Shown one piece after another: positions 1-8,153 of a stretch of DNA of 24,089 nt. The stretch is from an uncultured Brachyspira sp. (GTDB taxonomy: Bacteria; Spirochaetota; Brachyspiria; Brachyspirales; Brachyspiraceae). The translations under genes and the position numbers were made by a program. The notes below the pieces were generated by a model. The model made no database searches. It worked only from the letters and a program-made list of their open reading frames with translations, and was not told where the DNA came from. The stretch lies in assembly GCF_934747485.1 (NCBI RefSeq), contig NZ_CAKVGN010000046.1, positions 1 through 24,089 on the forward strand, in the 5' to 3' direction. How positions within the stretch are numbered: position 1 is the stretch's first letter; the number at the start of each line of letters is the position of its first letter.

Positions 1-78
1 GCTATTTATATTATAAGGAATACCTACTTTATTTTAACTAAAAAACGTGCAATATCTATGGCTCCTAAACATTATTAA
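1..78 (+). CDS. 3' end of an unidentified gene (partial)
   Basis: Frame 1 is open from the first base for 25 codons and ends at TAA 76-78; the other two plus frames are closed early. The peptide tail ends in ...AISMAPKHY and has a varied composition, so it reads like a genuine C-terminus. I do not recognise the family. It stops just 4 bases before the -35 of the parA promoter, so parA is probably not co-transcribed only from this gene. The same stretch resembles the inverted right edge of the window. A run of 25 open codons can occur by chance, so this is tentative. Confidence 0.4.
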   Translation, partial: AIYIIRNTYFILTKKRAISMAPKHY

Positions 79-82
79 AACC

Positions 83-110
83 TTGATAAAATATATACTT
101 TTGTTATAAT
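83..110 (+). promoter_or_regulatory. parAB promoter
   Basis: TTGATA (83-88), 16-base spacer, TATAAT (105-110). This is a near-consensus housekeeping-type promoter. Transcription would start near 117, giving a leader of about 19 bases with AAGGG at 122-126 as ribosome-binding site. Confidence 0.7.
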
Positions 111-135
111 ATAATAATTTTAAGGGTTATTTTAT

Positions 136-900
136 ATGTCTAAAATTATATCAATAGTTAATCAAAAAGGCGGTGTTGGCAAAACAACAACAGCTGTTAA
201 TTTAAGTTCTATAGTAGCATCTATGGGATATAAGACTTTATTAATAGATATAGACCCGCAGGCTAATGCATGTTTGGGTATAGGTGTTACAAGAGATAAA
301 ATGGAATATGGTATATATGATATTTTAATCGGAGAGGCTGATATAGAACAAGTAATAATAGAAACATATCAAGAAAATCTCTACCTCATACCATCGGACT
401 CTGATTTGGTAGGTGCTCAGATAGAATTAGTAGGGGAGATAGGAAGAGAATATAAATTAAAAAAAGCTATAGAAAAAATAAGAAATAATTATGATTATGT
501 ATTTATTGATTGTCCTCCTACTTTGGGTATTCTTACTTTAAATGCTTTAACTGCTGCAGATTCTGTGCTTATACCAATACAATGTGAGTTTTATGCTTTG
601 GACGGTGTGGGGGAGCTTAATAATACTATATCTTTAGTAAAAGAAAATCTAAATCCAAATTTATATATAGAAGGCGTATTATTAACAATGTATGATGGAA
701 GAACTAATCTTAGTAATGATGTTGTTAGAGAAGTTGTTAATTATTTTAAAGATAAGACTTATAAGACTATGATTCCAAGAAATGTACGTTTGAGTGAAGC
801 TCCATCATATGGGAAGGCTATTACAGATTATGATAAAGAGTGTATTGGGGCTAGGAGCTATAAAGAATTTGCTAAAGAGTTTATAGAAAGGTCTAAATAA
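136..900 (+). CDS. parA: ParA/Soj chromosome-partitioning ATPase
   Basis: This is a 254-residue ParA-family ATPase, a typical length for the chromosomal Soj type without an N-terminal DNA-binding extension. The deviant Walker A motif KGGVGKTT lies at residues 11-18, with the signature lysine K11. The A' motif LLIDIDPQAN is at 35-44, and Walker B FIDCPP at 123-128 contains D125. Such proteins dimerise on ATP, bind DNA non-specifically and move ParB-parS complexes. The ATG at 136 has AAGGG 9 bases upstream. parB follows 18 bases downstream, so the two form an operon. Neither dnaA nor gidAB is visible beside it, so nothing here marks the replication origin. Confidence 0.95.
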   Translation: MSKIISIVNQKGGVGKTTTAVNLSSIVASMGYKTLLIDIDPQANACLGIGVTRDKMEYGIYDILIGEADIEQVIIETYQENLYLIPSDSDLVGAQIELVGEIGREYKLKKAIEKIRNNYDYVFIDCPPTLGILTLNALTAADSVLIPIQCEFYALDGVGELNNTISLVKENLNPNLYIEGVLLTMYDGRTNLSNDVVREVVNYFKDKTYKTMIPRNVRLSEAPSYGKAITDYDKECIGARSYKEFAKEFIERSK

Positions 901-918
901 TTTTTGGAGTAATAATAT

Positions 919-1869
919 ATGAGCAGAAAAGGCGGACTTGGCGGGCAGGGTATGAATGCCTTGATAAAATCTACAGATAAAGAAATAAAAAGAGCTGTTG
1001 AAGAAGCTGAGAAAAATGGAATATTAGAAATAGATGTTTCACTTATAGATGTTAATCCAGATCAGCCGAGGAAAGTTTTTAATGAAGAAGAAATTAAAGG
1101 GCTTGCCGAATCTATAAAAGAAAATGGTCTTATAAACCCTGTTACATTAAGAGAAAAAGACGGTAAATATCAAATAATATCCGGCGAGAGAAGATTTAGA
1201 GCATTTAAATATTTAAACAAAGATAAAGTACCAGCATTGGTGTTAAAAAATATACCGGATTCTAAAATGCTTGAACTTACACTTGTAGAAAATATTCAAA
1301 GAGCAGATTTAAACGCAATAGAAATAGCAAGAAGCTACAAAAAATTAATATATGATTTAAATATTAAACAAGAAGAATTGGCTAATAGAGTAGGAAAAAG
1401 CAGAAGTACAATTTCAAACTCTATGAGAATATTAGAGTTAAGTGAAAATATACAAAATCTCATATTAGAAAATAAACTTACGGAAGGTCATGCAAGAACA
1501 ATACTTTCTTTTAGCGAAAATAATGAAGAGAGAGAAAAGTTTGCTAAAGAAATAATAGAAAAAGGTTATTCTGTAAGAGAATGTGAAAAAATAGTAAAAG
1601 AAAAAAAAGAAATAGTAAAAGAGAATAATGATACACAAGATAAAAATATAAAACAAGAACATAAGAAAGACCCTAATATAAAAAAATTAGAAAATGATTT
1701 AGAAAAAATATTTTCTACTAAAGTTAATGTAGTAGATAAAGAAGGAAAAGAAGGTAAAATTATAATAGAATATTATAGTGCTGATGATTTATCGAGAATA
1801 ATGGATATACTCGATAATATTCACAATATTAATAATAATTCTATTAAGCACACAGCTATAGAATATTAG
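919..1869 (+). CDS. parB: ParB/Spo0J centromere-binding CTPase
   Basis: This 316-residue protein has the standard ParB layout. A Gly/Lys-rich N-terminus (about 1-15) would contact and stimulate ParA. The CTP-binding ParB/Srx domain (about 35-130) carries GERRFRA at 89-95 and ENIQRADLN at 124-132. A helix-turn-helix (about 150-176) binds parS. A charged linker (about 215-250) precedes a C-terminal dimerisation domain. GGAG at 906-909 sets the ATG start at 919. No full parS palindrome was found in the window; only a half-site lies inside the gene, near 1035. The stop codon overlaps the ribosome-binding site of the next gene, so parAB and that gene are probably translated from one message. Confidence 0.95.
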   Translation: MSRKGGLGGQGMNALIKSTDKEIKRAVEEAEKNGILEIDVSLIDVNPDQPRKVFNEEEIKGLAESIKENGLINPVTLREKDGKYQIISGERRFRAFKYLNKDKVPALVLKNIPDSKMLELTLVENIQRADLNAIEIARSYKKLIYDLNIKQEELANRVGKSRSTISNSMRILELSENIQNLILENKLTEGHARTILSFSENNEEREKFAKEIIEKGYSVRECEKIVKEKKEIVKENNDTQDKNIKQEHKKDPNIKKLENDLEKIFSTKVNVVDKEGKEGKIIIEYYSADDLSRIMDILDNIHNINNNSIKHTAIEY

Positions 1870-1878
1870 GAGATATTT

Positions 1879-3069
1879 TTGAAATTAAAAGTTCTAATTA
1901 TATTATTATTAAATATACTCTGTTTATATTCAAGAGAACAACTAAAAATATCTATAGTAGATTTGAACTATGAATTAAAAAACAACTCTCCTTTAAGGAA
2001 AGATATTGTAAGAACTATAAATCGCTTTCCATATCTAAAACACCCTTACACAATAACAGTAGATAGAATGAAAAAGCGTCTATTTAAAACAAATGAATTA
2101 ACATTAGAGCAAGGATTAACTGTAGCATCAAATTTAAAAGTTAATGTTGCAATAATAATGGATAGCGAACTAAAACTAAAAAATACAAATGATGTATTAA
2201 CTAATAATTTAGCAACAAACAACATAACAAATATTTTTCTCACCAATGAAAATATTCAATCTTATTCTAATGATATAGTAAATACATTAGACAAATTAAA
2301 TAATTATACTCAGGAAAAAAAAGAATTAAATGATATAATAGAAGAAAAGCTTGGAAATCCTGCAAATACCAATAATACATCAGAAACAAATGAATATGAG
2401 CTTTTTTACAACTTTACGGTAGTAGATATAACAAAAGGAGAAACTATTAAGGAATATAAATCTATATCATCAAATCAGGCAAATTCCCAAATTAGTACAA
2501 TAGGCACTTATTTGGAATATTATTTTGCAAAAAGCCTTTTAGATTCTCTTACTAATGAAAATAGTAATATTAATTTAAACTTTGAAATAGAGAGAATTAC
2601 ATCAAGCAATGAAAGTATTATTATAAAAGACAGCGGAGAAATGATAGAAAATGAAACATTTAAAATAAGTTTTAATTCAACAGAAGACGGCTATTTATAT
2701 ATATTAGCATTGCAAAATGATGGAAATATTATTTTGATGCATCCTAATGATTTTAATAATTATATGGAAAATAATAATATTCAAAAAAACAATATAGATT
2801 CTAATATTGAATATACAATTCCTCCGGAAAACTCTATTTTTAAAATGGTTGTTTCAGCTCCGTTTGGTTTAGATAGTTTTTATGCAATATTTATAAAAAA
2901 TGAGGCTGTATGGTTAGAAGAGCAGTATTTTAGCGGAGAAGGGTTTAAATCTGGGAATAAAAATAGGCTTGCTGAAATGGTAATAAAATTAAAATCTTCT
3001 CTAAAATTAAAACTTTCTAATGATTGGCAAATATCTAAAATATATATTACTTCAAAACCAGAAATTTAA
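1879..3069 (+). CDS. Secreted DUF4384-domain protein
   Basis: 396 residues. I accept the TTG start at 1879 because AGGAGA (1868-1873) lies 5 bases upstream and the first residues form a signal peptide (MKLK, a hydrophobic run to about 18, likely cleavage after ...LYS). The next Met would be residue 63. A CsgG/TolB-like secreted N-terminal region is possible (about 22-100) but I cannot confirm it. Residues about 100-130 are an Asn/Thr-rich spacer. Residues about 265-350 match the DUF4384 pattern: GYLYILALQNDGNIILMHPN, then an aliphatic strand and IPP. DUF4384 is an envelope-associated domain of unclear role. The gene starts 9 bases after parB, an unusual operon partner. The DUF assignment is from memory of the motif. 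Confidence 0.75.
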   Translation: MKLKVLIILLLNILCLYSREQLKISIVDLNYELKNNSPLRKDIVRTINRFPYLKHPYTITVDRMKKRLFKTNELTLEQGLTVASNLKVNVAIIMDSELKLKNTNDVLTNNLATNNITNIFLTNENIQSYSNDIVNTLDKLNNYTQEKKELNDIIEEKLGNPANTNNTSETNEYELFYNFTVVDITKGETIKEYKSISSNQANSQISTIGTYLEYYFAKSLLDSLTNENSNINLNFEIERITSSNESIIIKDSGEMIENETFKISFNSTEDGYLYILALQNDGNIILMHPNDFNNYMENNNIQKNNIDSNIEYTIPPENSIFKMVVSAPFGLDSFYAIFIKNEAVWLEEQYFSGEGFKSGNKNRLAEMVIKLKSSLKLKLSNDWQISKIYITSKPEI

Positions 3070-3074
3070 TAAAT

Positions 3075-3103
3075 TTGCTTTTTTTTCATATTTGTATTAC
3101 AAT
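3075..3103 (+). promoter_or_regulatory. Possible promoter for the chemoreceptor gene
   Basis: TTGCTT (3075-3080), 17-base spacer, TACAAT (3098-3103), in the 67-base gap before the receptor gene. The -10 matches consensus at 5 of 6 bases; the -35 only at TTG. Chemotaxis genes may instead use other sigma factors, so this is tentative. Confidence 0.4.
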
Positions 3104-3136
3104 TTCATAGGTATTTTTGTTTTTTAGGATTAATTA

Positions 3137-4933
3137 ATGAAGAAAGGTTTGATGTTTAAGTTTATTTTTACTTTTTCAATATTTTTATTTGCATCATTTG
3201 TACTAATATATTTTATTTATAAACCAATATATATAGGCAAATTTTTAAAAGAAAAACATTTTCAAACTCTAAATTTAAAAAATATAACCGAAGGACAAAT
3301 TAACGAAATAAAAAATACAGTAAATACAGTAGTAAATAATCTTGAAGCAAACCCTAATACAGAAACTATAGGCAAATTTTTTACTAATATTGCTAAATCA
3401 CAAAAAGGTTATTTAAATGTATATTATGGTGAAACAGTACCCTATTCTCAAGGCGGTGTTTTTATCAATACATTAACAGAATATGACCGTTCTTATGACC
3501 AAACTTCAAGAGATTGGTATAAAAATGCTGTTTTAACTAATGATGTTTATATAAGTGAGCCTTATATAGATTTTATAGTAAATGAACTTACAGTTACATT
3601 TAGTAAGGCTGCTTATACTAATAATTCTTTGCTTGGAGTGTTTTCTATAGATTTTACAGATATTAATGGAATAATAGAAAATGCAAAAAGTAATTTTGAT
3701 GGTGAATGCAATATAGTATCTCAGGATGGAATTTATATAACGCATGATGATAAAAAATATCTGCTAAATAAAGATAATAATTTATTTACAGACCCTTTAT
3801 TTGAAAACTTTAAAGATAATTTTTCTTCACATCTAAATGAAACAAAAATATATAAAGATAAATGGTATAGCATACAAACTCTATCTAATGCTCCTTGGAT
3901 TATTGTTTTTAAGGGAGATGCTAAAACTATTAATATTCAATTTCATTTGATAATGCTTGTTATATTATTAATTATGATAGTTTTAATTATTATTGAGGCT
4001 TTATTAGTATCAAAGATAGTAAAACCTTTAAATAATTCTATAGAAATAATAGATTTAATGAAAGAAGGAAATTTTAATAGCAACTTCAACAAAAAAGATT
4101 TATCATTAAAAGATGAATCTGGACATTTAACTAACTCTTTGAATGATATGCAAGAAAAAATATCTCAAATAGTTTATGGCATAAAATCACATATGGACGG
4201 CATCAAGAACTCTACAGCTCAAATATCTGATGGTATTTATAATTTATCTGATAGAACTTCATCTCAAGCGGCTGCCATAGAAGAAATAACAAGCTCTATA
4301 GAAAGTCTTTTTTCATCAATATCAGAAACATCAAAACATAGCAATTTAGTAAAAGATATGGGTATAAAAGTAAGAGATTTTTCAAAGAGCGGAGTGGAAG
4401 CTGTTAATAAGATATCTGATAATATGTATGATATATCATCTTCAAGTAAAGAGATTTCAAATATTACAAAACTTATACAAGATATTGCATTACAAACCAA
4501 TATTTTAGCATTGAATGCAGCAGTAGAAGCGGCTCGTGCTGGAGAACAAGGTAAGGGCTTTGCTGTAGTTGCTTTAGAGATTAGAAACTTAGCTAATAAT
4601 GTTAATGAGGCTGCAGGAAATATAACTAACATCATAGAAAAAACATTATCTAAAATAGATGTAGGATATGAATCTGTTAAACATTCTTTGGATATACTTT
4701 CAAAGATAGAAAACTCTGCCAATGAAGTATCTAATCTTCTTTTGGAAGTATATAATTCTGTCTCTACAGAAGAGAACAGTGTAAAAGAAATTAACTTAGC
4801 TATGAATGAATTAAATAATATAACACAAGAAAACTCACAGCTTGTTCATCAAAGTTCTATTTTGGGTAAAGAAGTAGCAGATGATACTTTAAATGTACAT
4901 CATAAGTTAGAGTATTTTAAATTAAAGCCTTAA
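3137..4933 (+). CDS. Methyl-accepting chemotaxis protein with a dCache sensor, predicted amino-acid receptor
   Basis: 598 residues. TM1 is at about 8-28, followed by a periplasmic dCache domain (about 35-265). TM2 is at about 268-296, then a HAMP-like linker and a cytoplasmic coiled-coil signalling domain (about 350-598). The conserved hairpin tip NILALNAAVEAARAGEQGKG is near 451-475 and binds CheA/CheW. The sensor contains Y120, R125, W127, Y128, Y143, D145 and D172. Their spacing fits the amino-acid-binding signature described for dCache receptors such as Pseudomonas PctA. AGGA at 3126-3129 supports the ATG. No che genes lie nearby, so this is an orphan receptor. Its stop is 3 bases from the stop of the convergent channel gene. 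Family certain; ligand inferred. Confidence 0.93.
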   Translation: MKKGLMFKFIFTFSIFLFASFVLIYFIYKPIYIGKFLKEKHFQTLNLKNITEGQINEIKNTVNTVVNNLEANPNTETIGKFFTNIAKSQKGYLNVYYGETVPYSQGGVFINTLTEYDRSYDQTSRDWYKNAVLTNDVYISEPYIDFIVNELTVTFSKAAYTNNSLLGVFSIDFTDINGIIENAKSNFDGECNIVSQDGIYITHDDKKYLLNKDNNLFTDPLFENFKDNFSSHLNETKIYKDKWYSIQTLSNAPWIIVFKGDAKTINIQFHLIMLVILLIMIVLIIIEALLVSKIVKPLNNSIEIIDLMKEGNFNSNFNKKDLSLKDESGHLTNSLNDMQEKISQIVYGIKSHMDGIKNSTAQISDGIYNLSDRTSSQAAAIEEITSSIESLFSSISETSKHSNLVKDMGIKVRDFSKSGVEAVNKISDNMYDISSSSKEISNITKLIQDIALQTNILALNAAVEAARAGEQGKGFAVVALEIRNLANNVNEAAGNITNIIEKTLSKIDVGYESVKHSLDILSKIENSANEVSNLLLEVYNSVSTEENSVKEINLAMNELNNITQENSQLVHQSSILGKEVADDTLNVHHKLEYFKLKP

Positions 4934-4936
4934 ATC

Positions 4937-5974
4937 TTACTCTTTGCTGAGATAAACAGTTCTTGAAGGGAATGCAAAGTTAGCATTAATTTTTGCAAAC
5001 TCTTCTACTAATTTATAGTTAATGTTTTCTACAACCTTTACAAATTCAGCATAATCTGCAATATTAACATAATATATCACTTCAAAGTTTAATGAAGAAT
5101 CAGCAAACTCTATAAATCTTGCACTATAGAATGTTGTAGAACTTTCACTTTCAATAATAGTTTTAACTAAATCAGGTATCTTTTTAAGTGTCTCTAACGG
5201 CGTAGAATACTCAACTCCTATAGTCATATATTTTCTTCTTTTTTCTAATACTCTATAGTTTTGTATTCTTGAAGCAAGTAAATTAGTATTAGATATTAAA
5301 AGCTGCTCTCCAGTATTTCTTCTTATACGAGTGGATTTTATGCCTATATATTCAACAGTACCTAAATCTTGGTCAATTTGAATAAAGTCTCCTTTCAAAA
5401 AAGGCTTATCAAAAACAATAACAAAATAATTAAATAAATCTGCTATTATACTTTGAGCGGCAAATGCAACAGCAACACCTCCAATACCAAGACCTGTAAT
5501 AAATGTAGTAACATTAACCCCTACATTTGAAAGTATAGTTAAAATACCAATTATCCATACTAACACTTTTGTTAAAGTAACTATTCCATCGGATATAATA
5601 ACATTTTTTTTCTGTGATAAATAATTATCTGTAAAGTTGGTTATAATATCGCATATAAATAATACAGAAAAAACAATTATACATACGGCTAATATCTTAC
5701 CCCAATATCCCCCTAATACCTTTGGCAATACTAATGTGGATTTTGCTATAGCTATAGAAGCTACCAATATAACAGGCAGACTTCTTCTTTTTATGCTCTT
5801 TGCTAAAGCAGCAAAAAAAGAATTTTGAAACTTAACATTAACCTTCATTAATAATCTTACTAAAAGCAAAAGACCAATTCTCATAATAGCAAAACTTATA
5901 ATAAATAATGCTAAAGAAATTAAATATTTAAATAAACTGTTTCCATAAAAAATTGTCTCTTTTAGATATTCCAT
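4937..5974 (-). CDS. MscS-family mechanosensitive channel
   Basis: 345 residues from the ATG at 5974. The frame can be opened upstream from a TTG at 5989, but only the ATG has a proper site (GGAG 5 bases upstream), and the TTG would lie about 10 bases from the predicted transcript start. About five hydrophobic segments (roughly 14-40, 68-86, 94-112, 131-150, 153-175) precede the pore-lining Gly/Ala-rich helix GLGIGGVAVAFAAQ. The beta-domain follows, with FLKGDFIQID and ISNTNLL and a C-terminal alpha/beta region. MscS channels open under membrane tension and release solutes during osmotic downshock. The gene has its own strong promoter and ends 3 bases from the chemoreceptor stop. Confidence 0.92.
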   Translation of the reverse strand: MEYLKETIFYGNSLFKYLISLALFIISFAIMRIGLLLLVRLLMKVNVKFQNSFFAALAKSIKRRSLPVILVASIAIAKSTLVLPKVLGGYWGKILAVCIIVFSVLFICDIITNFTDNYLSQKKNVIISDGIVTLTKVLVWIIGILTILSNVGVNVTTFITGLGIGGVAVAFAAQSIIADLFNYFVIVFDKPFLKGDFIQIDQDLGTVEYIGIKSTRIRRNTGEQLLISNTNLLASRIQNYRVLEKRRKYMTIGVEYSTPLETLKKIPDLVKTIIESESSTTFYSARFIEFADSSLNFEVIYYVNIADYAEFVKVVENINYKLVEEFAKINANFAFPSRTVYLSKE

Positions 5975-6005
5975 GAGAACTCCAATCAATTAGTTTTGTA
6001 ATAAC

Positions 6006-6034
6006 ACTATACTAAAAAAATTGTATTATGTCAA
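6006..6034 (-). promoter_or_regulatory. Promoter for the MscS-family gene
   Basis: On the minus strand: TTGACA (6034-6029), exactly 17 bases, TATAGT (6011-6006). This is the best consensus promoter in the window. Transcription would start near 5999, giving a leader of about 25 bases before the ATG at 5974 and arguing against the TTG start at 5989. Confidence 0.8.
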
Positions 6035-6181
6035 AGATTAATTTTGTATTTTAATTATTTTTATGGTAGTTTTTTAGAAATTATGAAATATACATAATAT
6101 GCATACAAAAATAATATAAATAATAATATAAAAAATGTTTTTTAATATTATGTTTATTTTCCGATAATTTTAAAAGTATAT

Positions 6182-7243
6182 ATGGACAAGTGTATTATGA
6201 AAAAAGTAATAGTATTTATTTTAATTATCAATGCTTCATTGTTATTTTCTCAAAGCAGCAATGATTTAATGCAAAGCATAGATGACAACAACATAGAAGA
6301 AGTAAAAAATATAATAAGAGATGGATATAATTTAGATATATTTGATTCTAAATATAATATGACCCCTTTAATGTATGCTGCTAAAAATGGCAATATTGAT
6401 ATTGTGAGGGAACTTATTAATTTTGGTGCGAAAGATATTGATATGTCTTTTTATATTTCATGTATGGAAGGTTATTGGGATATAGCTAAAGAGTTAAATA
6501 ATGCTGGTGCTAGTAATTATAATATTGCTATTAGTTATGCTGCTTTTGGGGGCAAATTAGACATTGTTAAAGAGCTTATTAATATGGGAGCAAAAGATAT
6601 TAATAGTGCTTTGGTGAGTGCTTGCGAGGGCGGAGATATTGATACTATAAATTATTTAATAGAGATGGGAGCTAATGTTAATGCTGAAACTTTTTTAGTT
6701 GTATATAGAAATTATGAAGGGGCTATAAGAAAATCACCTTTATCAGCATCAAAAAGTTTGGATATAACAAAAAGGTTAATAGAAGCTGGTGCTACCAATT
6801 TAAATGATGCTTTAATTTATAATGTTAAAAACAATAATACTAATATGGTATTTGATTTAATAGAACTTGGAGCTGATGTTAATTCTTATGAGACTAATAG
6901 CGGAAAGAGTGTTTTAATGTATTCAATAGAGAGAGAAGATGCTAATTTAGACAATATAAAAAAATTAATAGAATTAGGTGCCAATGTTCAAGCAAGAGAT
7001 AGAAATGGAAACAGTGTTTTAATACGTTCAGTGATGTATCAATATGAGAAAAAGGTAGAAGAGTATAACAAAACGATTTATAAAACATTCGGTACAGATA
7101 TTAATATTATAGAAGAGCTATTAAAAGCAGGAGCAAACCCTACAGACAGAAATAATTATGACAATACTGCATATAGACTTGCTGCAAGAAAAAAAAGAAA
7201 AGATGTGATAGATTTATTTGACTCTTATATTGAAAAGAAATAG
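6182..7243 (+). CDS. Secreted ankyrin-repeat protein
   Basis: 353 residues. A signal peptide is followed by ankyrin repeats through most of the mature chain. The repeat motif is clear: TPLMYAAKNGNIDIVRELINFGA, then degenerate copies with LIEMGANVN, LIELGADVN, LIELGANVQ and LLKAGANP. Eight to nine repeats fit the length. Residues 6-23 (MKKVIVFIL...LLFSQ) are a textbook signal peptide, so the true start may be Met6 at 6197; neither ATG has a strong ribosome-binding site. Ankyrin repeats bind proteins, and export places this one in the periplasm or outside. The partner is unknown. An MgtC-family gene follows 23 bases downstream, so the two are likely co-transcribed. Confidence 0.88.
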   Translation: MDKCIMKKVIVFILIINASLLFSQSSNDLMQSIDDNNIEEVKNIIRDGYNLDIFDSKYNMTPLMYAAKNGNIDIVRELINFGAKDIDMSFYISCMEGYWDIAKELNNAGASNYNIAISYAAFGGKLDIVKELINMGAKDINSALVSACEGGDIDTINYLIEMGANVNAETFLVVYRNYEGAIRKSPLSASKSLDITKRLIEAGATNLNDALIYNVKNNNTNMVFDLIELGADVNSYETNSGKSVLMYSIEREDANLDNIKKLIELGANVQARDRNGNSVLIRSVMYQYEKKVEEYNKTIYKTFGTDINIIEELLKAGANPTDRNNYDNTAYRLAARKKRKDVIDLFDSYIEKK

Positions 7244-7266
7244 CAGAAATAGGAAATACTTAAAAT

Positions 7267-8025
7267 ATGATAAAAACTATTGCAGAAAATTATAATATAT
7301 TAGAAATAACAACAAGAATATTAGTAGCCTATATAGTAGGTGCTTTGATAGGCTGGGAGAGAGCTCAGCATAAAAAGCCTATAGGAAGCAGAACTACAAG
7401 TATTGTATGCATGGGGGCTGCTATATTATCTTGCTATGAAGAAATATTTGCAAAAAGTATATTGATTCAAAACAGCCAATTAATGGAGATAGGAAGCAAA
7501 TTATTATATTCTATGCCTGACTACAGTAGAATTACAGCACAAATTGTTTCCGGCATTGGTTTTTTAGGTGCTGGTATGATTATACAAAACAGAGGTAAAT
7601 TGCATGGAATAACTACTGCTGCTATTGTTTGGGTTACTGCTTGTTTGGGAATAGTTATAGGTTCTGGAGAATGGATACTTTCTGCTATAGGATGTTTTTG
7701 TATATTTTTAAGCACATCAATTTATAGGGTGCCTTATTTTTTAGCACATAAAAATCATTCTGTTATATATTTAATAGAGTATAATAATAAAATTGATATT
7801 GAAAGTGAAATAGATAAATTTGGCATAAAAATTATGAGATTTCAAATTGTAGGTTGGAAAAAAGAAGAAAATGAAAATGAGCTTCCAAATATAATAGGAA
7901 AGATACATGTGTTTGTGCCTAATTTAGATTATGATAATATAGAAAAAATTTTTATTAACTCTAATATAAAGCCTATAAGAAAATTAAACCGTATGAATGA
8001 AAAAATAAATTTAGACAGTTTATGA
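7267..8025 (+). CDS. MgtC/SapB-family inner-membrane protein
   Basis: 252 residues. The N-terminal 155 or so residues have four to five membrane segments with the MgtC family signatures: VGALIGWERA near 20-29, PIGSRTTSIVCMGA, and QIVSGIGFLGAGMI...GITTAA...W near 92-123. A soluble C-terminal domain of about 90 residues follows. AGGAAA at 7251-7256 supports the ATG. MgtC proteins are linked to growth in low Mg2+, intracellular survival and modulation of ATP synthase; many environmental homologues have unknown roles. It sits in an operon behind a secreted ankyrin protein, with no Mg2+ transporter in the window. Family call is firm; physiological role open. Confidence 0.93.
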   Translation: MIKTIAENYNILEITTRILVAYIVGALIGWERAQHKKPIGSRTTSIVCMGAAILSCYEEIFAKSILIQNSQLMEIGSKLLYSMPDYSRITAQIVSGIGFLGAGMIIQNRGKLHGITTAAIVWVTACLGIVIGSGEWILSAIGCFCIFLSTSIYRVPYFLAHKNHSVIYLIEYNNKIDIESEIDKFGIKIMRFQIVGWKKEENENELPNIIGKIHVFVPNLDYDNIEKIFINSNIKPIRKLNRMNEKINLDSL

Positions 8026-8100
8026 TAATAATTATTAAATTAAAAAATAGTTAAAAATATTTTAATATTTATATTTATTTTTGAAACAAATTTCATAAAT

Positions 8101-8130
8101 AAAAAAACGCCCTTTAATAAAAGAGCGTTT
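8101..8130 (-). terminator. Rho-independent terminator for the SpoIID-domain gene
   Basis: AAACGC (8105-8110) pairs with GCGTTT (8125-8130). One C/A mismatch and CTTT/AAAG extend the stem around a 4-base AATA loop. On the minus strand it is followed by seven T's (8107-8101), as expected 24 bases past the stop at 8154. In the plus direction the tail is only loosely T-rich, so it may also weakly stop the mgtC-type transcript. Confidence 0.85.
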
Positions 8131-8153
8131 ATATTTAATTATTAAAAAATGAA

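Noticed and set aside
1035..1050. parS site inside parB
   Set aside because: TGTTTCAC (1035-1042) matches one half of the parS palindrome, but the following bases TTATAGAT do not match the other half (GTGAAACA).
1879..1940. Lipoprotein signal in the DUF4384 protein
   Set aside because: There is a Cys at the end of the hydrophobic run (NILC), but Leu immediately before it does not fit a lipobox; ordinary signal peptidase cleavage is more likely.
4264..4722. 152-codon minus frame
   Set aside because: It lies entirely opposite the conserved signalling domain of the chemoreceptor and has no recognisable motif or ribosome-binding site; it is an antisense shadow.
5975..5989. Upstream TTG start for the MscS-family gene
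   Set aside because: It has no ribosome-binding site and lies about 10 bases from the predicted transcript start; the ATG at 5974 has GGAG 5 bases upstream.
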